Of a DNA stretch of 49,588 nucleotides, positions 46,682 through 49,588 are shown piece after piece. This DNA is from Sporisorium sorghi (taxonomy: Eukaryota > Basidiomycota > Ustilaginomycetes > Ustilaginales > Ustilaginaceae). Under the pieces are notes generated by a model. It was not told the origin of the DNA. It searched no databases and saw nothing but the letters and a program-made list of their open reading frames with translations. The stretch covers positions 6,982 to 56,569 of the forward strand of contig JALCCG010000141.1 in the NCBI GenBank assembly GCA_023212695.1. Direction: 5' to 3'. How positions within the stretch are numbered: the first letter of the stretch is position 1; the number at the start of each line of letters is the position of its first letter. Position numbers and translations under genes: made by a program.

Positions 46682-47451
46682 CGGCAGTCGACGCTCGCCC
46701 CTAATACAACTCCTTGTACATCACGCATCGGTGGTCTGCTCAATCTTCCGATATGAGTCACAGGCTTTGGTCCCAAGGTCTGTCGAACGTGATGAAGTGT
46801 TTGCCGCAAGGCAGGCGCGAGTGAACGCCCAGGAGCAGCACGGCGAAACGGGCGTACAGTAAATTTACTTGTGAATCTGTGGACGGGCGAGTCGGATGAG
46901 CTCTCTGTCTGCCATCCATCACCACCGACCTGTCAAACACGGCTGGATCGACGGAGTTACGGGAGCCTTCCAACGATGCAAGCGAGGACATCCGGTCGGC
47001 TATGCATATTGCGCGCCGACGCGCAGAAGTGTCGTGTGGGCTGCGTCTTGAGATCCGTATCAAAGGGTCTCTTGTTCATGACGTTTTCAGAGGATAAGAA
47101 AAAGTCGGCTACCAAAATCCGGGCGTGTTTACGACGTCAAAATGGAGGACTTGCCTTCTCACATCTTCTTCTGACGGGTGAATGACATTCGATACCTACA
47201 CGAGGTTGTAAAAGGCTTGTCCTGACTCGAAGCCGAAGCCGAACTGCCTGCTTGAAGCGAAGACCGTGCTTGATGAACAGTTGTGGCTGAGTTCTTCATC
47301 GTATGCAAGCGTTTCTAGCGACGAGCAAAGCAACATGTGCCAAACTGAGAGCAGGAGCTATATAACCGTACCCACCTCGACGAAAGTCCATCACCTCAGC
47401 CCATCATTTCTCCTCCTCTTCTCACCTACTGCACCTCTTTACATTGCAGTA
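46682..47451. promoter_or_regulatory. Intergenic with TATA box upstream of the GFA gene
   Basis: 770 bp. The stretch holds the 3' flank of the transporter gene and the promoter of the GFA-domain gene. A TATATAA box at 47359-47365 lies 87 bp before the ATG. A pyrimidine-rich run ends in TTGCAG two bases before the ATG, which looks like a splice acceptor, but no good donor is evident nearby, so I do not call a leader intron. No other gene is seen. Confidence 0.55.
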
Positions 47452-48121
47452 ATGTCGCCTGCAACCCTGCACACTACTCCTGTACCCGCAGTCTCATCGG
47501 CGGACAAGTCGAAGCCCATTTTCCCGCTTATGATCGCCAACGGCGGCTTCTCCGAGGTTGGAGAGGAAAAGGAAGCTTCGGCAACCTGCTTTTGCGGCAA
47601 CGTACAGCTGTCGTTCGTAAGTGAATGGCGCTTGATCTCAGTCAAATCCTATGTTCTTGTTGATGCGAGACTAATGCCGGGCTTCTGTTTTTTTCTGTAC
47701 ACTCACTGCTTTCCAGCCTACGGTCGGACCTGGCTTCCACAGTGTCTTTGTGTGTCATTGCACCGACTGCCGAACTGTGACGGCTTCGATGTTTGCAACC
47801 AACTTCACCGTCGCCTTTTCTCACATCAAGTACATCCGTGGCAAATCTAGCCTCAAGGAGTACGCTCAAGCCAAAACGATTGCTACTGGAAACACGATGA
47901 CCAACTCGTTCTGCTCCAACTGCGGCACCCTGATGTATCGAGTCTCGAGTGGATCTCCGCACCTGGCCTTCATGAGGGTGGGTACGGTGGACGATTTCGC
48001 ACTTCACGAGACCAGGCTGAAGCCGACCATCGAGCTCTTTGCTAAAGACCGCGTCGGCTGGCTTGAGCCCATCGCCGGCTGCAAGCAGGCGCAGGCGCAG
48101 TCGAGGAGTCTACGACTCTAG
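47452..48121 (+). CDS. GFA/CENP-V-type zinc protein, two exons
   Basis: Exon 1 is 47452-47616 (55 codons). The intron at 47617-47716 (100 nt) has GTAAGT as donor and TTTCCAG as acceptor, phase 0. Exon 2 is 47717-48121. The product is 189 aa. The zinc ligand set is complete: C46 and C48 (CFCG), C68, C70 and C73 (CHCTDC) and C121 and C124 (CSNCG), followed by GTLMYRVSSG. This is the glutathione-dependent formaldehyde-activating (GFA)/CENP-V fold, which binds zinc and often acts on small S-adducts. Many fungal paralogues are uncharacterised, and the sequence does not prove formaldehyde chemistry. The TATA box 87 bp upstream suggests an inducible promoter. Its last helix is Ala/Gln/Arg-rich. Confidence 0.88.
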
Positions 48122-48410
48122 CTGCAATCATCTTTGGCTTTCACGGAAGCGGGACGCGGATGTCTGAGATCAGCAATCTGGACACATGTCGCCAGCATGG
48201 TTAGCCTTGGCTCAGCTCAAACTCGTGTACGGGGGCTCGGCGCCATTTCTACCTTGATGCCTTTTCAATCTACGGCTACTGTAGACCAGGCTATCGTCAG
48301 AAATGAAAGCGAAAAAGAGGACTGCAGTCTCGTTGAATGTGTGACGCTCGTGCTCACAACGCTAGAAGATGATCTGCTGTAACACAATTCATTCAGAAGA
48401 GCTAGGTTGA
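48122..48410. other. Intergenic before the Fic-like gene
   Basis: 289 bp. It contains one open plus frame (48134-48382, 82 codons) ending in SLVECVTLVLTTLEDDLL. The frame differs from that of the next gene and has no recognisable motif. It might be the frame-shifted N-terminus of the Fic-like gene, but nothing I can see proves that. Confidence 0.35.
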
Positions 48411-49285
48411 TCTGGTCGTCTGGCCGTATTGCTGCGTCATTACAGTGATCTTAGGCCAGAGGAGGTCAAGGCTGATGGCCCACTATTTGCTGTGTTGAAG
48501 GTGCACATTAGCCTGGAACAGGGAGTTAAGGCTGCTGCCTATCACTTTGATTGCACACAGAATCGTCGGCTTCCACGTCTTCCTGCGGGAAGCGACGGCG
48601 AGCATGACGAGATGGAAAACGCCGTCACTCGAGCAATTCAGGAATACAAAGCCGAAAACGTCAAGGCTACGACAAGCGAGACGTGCCTGGTCGCCATCGC
48701 CAGGCTGATTCGAAGGCTCCACGCGTTCTTCGACGGTTGTGGACGCGTCAACGTATTCCTGTTGCTGCCCGGACTCTTGCTTCAAAACGGCTTTGGCTTG
48801 CCGCTCGGAGGTAAGTACAGGGAAAAGCTGGACAGAGGAGCTCTGTACATGCTGTTCAACGGTGGCTACACGGTTGAACATAGATTGCCGAGTATCTCTA
48901 TCTCGCTTAGTATTTTGGCCTGCAAGATCCGAAAAACTCGAGCATCCATGTGCCTGTGCCCGTGGTAGCACCTGCAACTGGCCCGGCTCACGATGCGGCT
49001 CACAGCACGACTCCCGCCGCTCATCACGACTCTGCTCACGGAACTGCTCCTTCTCCTGTTAACAATAATGCGCACAAAGCCACTCCTGCTAACGACAAAG
49101 CTCATAGTGGCAGTCACGATCCTGCCCATACACCTTCCCAAGGCTCTAACCATCCGGTCGCGAAGCCATCCGGTCATACAAGCAGTGCTTCTACGACACC
49201 TGCAAATGCGCACGCCTCTGCACCTGCGCCCAAAGTCAGGGTCATGTCGCCTCAGCATACCACTGGCACGCTGGTTCTGATGTAA
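48411..49285 (+). pseudogene. Fic-like gene, broken or cryptically spliced, His/Ala-rich tail
   Basis: The first frame (48411-48968) reads SDLRPEEVKADGPLFAVLKV and on to RRLHAFFDGCGR (core at 48711-48746). This resembles the Fic motif HxFxDGNGR, with Asn replaced by Cys; LLLPGLLLQNGFGLP follows, as the helix after a Fic core does. No ATG lies near the frame's start, so the N-terminus is missing or in another exon. The 3' part (48911-49285) is in a different frame, starting after a TAG at 48908-48910; it ends in a His/Ala/Pro/Ser-rich tail. Two readings fit. One is a pseudogene with a 2-base shift near 48880 and a stop at 48908. The other is an intron 48811-48926 (GTAAGT donor, GCAAG acceptor) that joins the two frames. 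Coding-like sequence (LFNGGYTVE) within that putative intron favours the pseudogene. Low-confidence homology; the family could be smut-specific. Confidence 0.45.
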
Positions 49286-49588
49286 AGCAGTTGTCGTCAC
49301 CTGTTGTTAAGGTGACGCGTTTTGAGACCGGCTTGCTTCTTTGCCTCGAATCGTTCCCCTAGCCCTAGGGCGTGGGCGGTAAGCGGTGCGAGATGGTCAC
49401 AACCATACAGCCAAATGGGCACATCTGGCCAGGTGGAGGCAAGCCAGCAGTCAGCACAAAAGACACTGCTCCAGTGCCGCTACGGTTTGAAATTTGTGGA
49501 GGCCAGTGACACGTCAAAATTCACAGAAATTCCTGCCACTGCCACACTGCTCCAGGGCCTGGCGGTCAAATCCAACTTTCAGCATCCA
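49286..49588. other. Right edge, no gene seen
   Basis: 303 bp of moderate GC. CCCCTAGCCCTAGGG at about 49356-49370 superficially resembles telomeric CCCTAA but is not a repeat array. Two near-identical words, ACTGCTCCAGTGCC and ACTGCTCCAGGGCC, occur at about 49467 and 49547. They could be parts of a dispersed repeat that continues beyond the window. Confidence 0.4.

Noticed and set aside
49356..49370. Telomere-like CCCTAG words at the right edge
   Set aside because: Only two units, with G where a CCCTAA telomere would have A, and not in an array.
1..49588. CRISPR arrays, operons with ribosome binding sites, riboswitches and tRNA genes
   Set aside because: Genes have introns and eukaryotic families, so prokaryotic features are not expected; no repeat-spacer array and no convincing A/B box pair was seen.

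Overview
The window looks like nuclear DNA of a basidiomycete smut fungus (Ustilaginaceae, for example Ustilago, Sporisorium or a Pseudozyma-type yeast). The signs are GC-rich, mostly intronless genes with strong third-position GC (which gives long antisense shadow frames), Ser/Ala/Pro-rich linkers, short introns with GTAAGT-type donors, PEX16 (absent from budding yeast), and fungal-only families (Zn2Cys6 and DUF3425 bZIP regulators, siderophore-type MFS, fungal arylsulfotransferase-like proteins). The species cannot be fixed from the sequence alone.

Layout. 1-2.2 kb is AT-richer and has no intact gene. It holds two abutting Tc1/mariner-like inverted-repeat elements (287-806 and 809-2226) that share one TA. 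2.6-18.6 kb is a housekeeping block: a CLIP-170-type microtubule plus-end protein (-), type II phosphatidylinositol 4-kinase LSB6 (+), an atypical Ser/Thr kinase with a split catalytic domain (-), peroxin PEX16 (+) and the HOG-pathway MAPKK PBS2 (-). 20.6-26.2 kb holds mitochondrial 2-methylcitrate dehydratase (+, with a 5'UTR intron ending at the ATG), a mitochondrial cysteine synthase-like enzyme (+) and a bZIP/DUF3425 regulator (-). A gene-poor stretch (26.2-29.2 kb) precedes a mitochondrial PPR protein (+) and a vigilin/SCP160 multi-KH protein (-).

36.7-48.1 kb is more accessory: a very long DUF4112 plus siderophore-type MFS single-frame fusion (-), a Zn2Cys6 factor divergent from it (+), an arylsulfotransferase-like protein (-), an allantoate/ACS-family MFS transporter (+) and a GFA/CENP-V zinc protein (+). 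The last three each need one short intron. The ASST and ACS genes share a promoter region with a tight cluster of GATA-factor sites, which suggests a small regulated uptake/catabolism neighbourhood. The right end (48.4-49.3 kb) carries a broken or cryptically spliced gene with a Fic-like core motif and a His/Ala-rich tail, probably a decaying lineage-specific gene.

The most unusual items are the DUF4112-MFS fusion with its poly-His tail, the split DFN kinase, the TA-sharing pair of TIR elements, the intron abutting the methylcitrate dehydratase ATG, and the Fic-like gene. Residue positions are estimates from the coordinates; domain names come from motif recognition, and no search was run.
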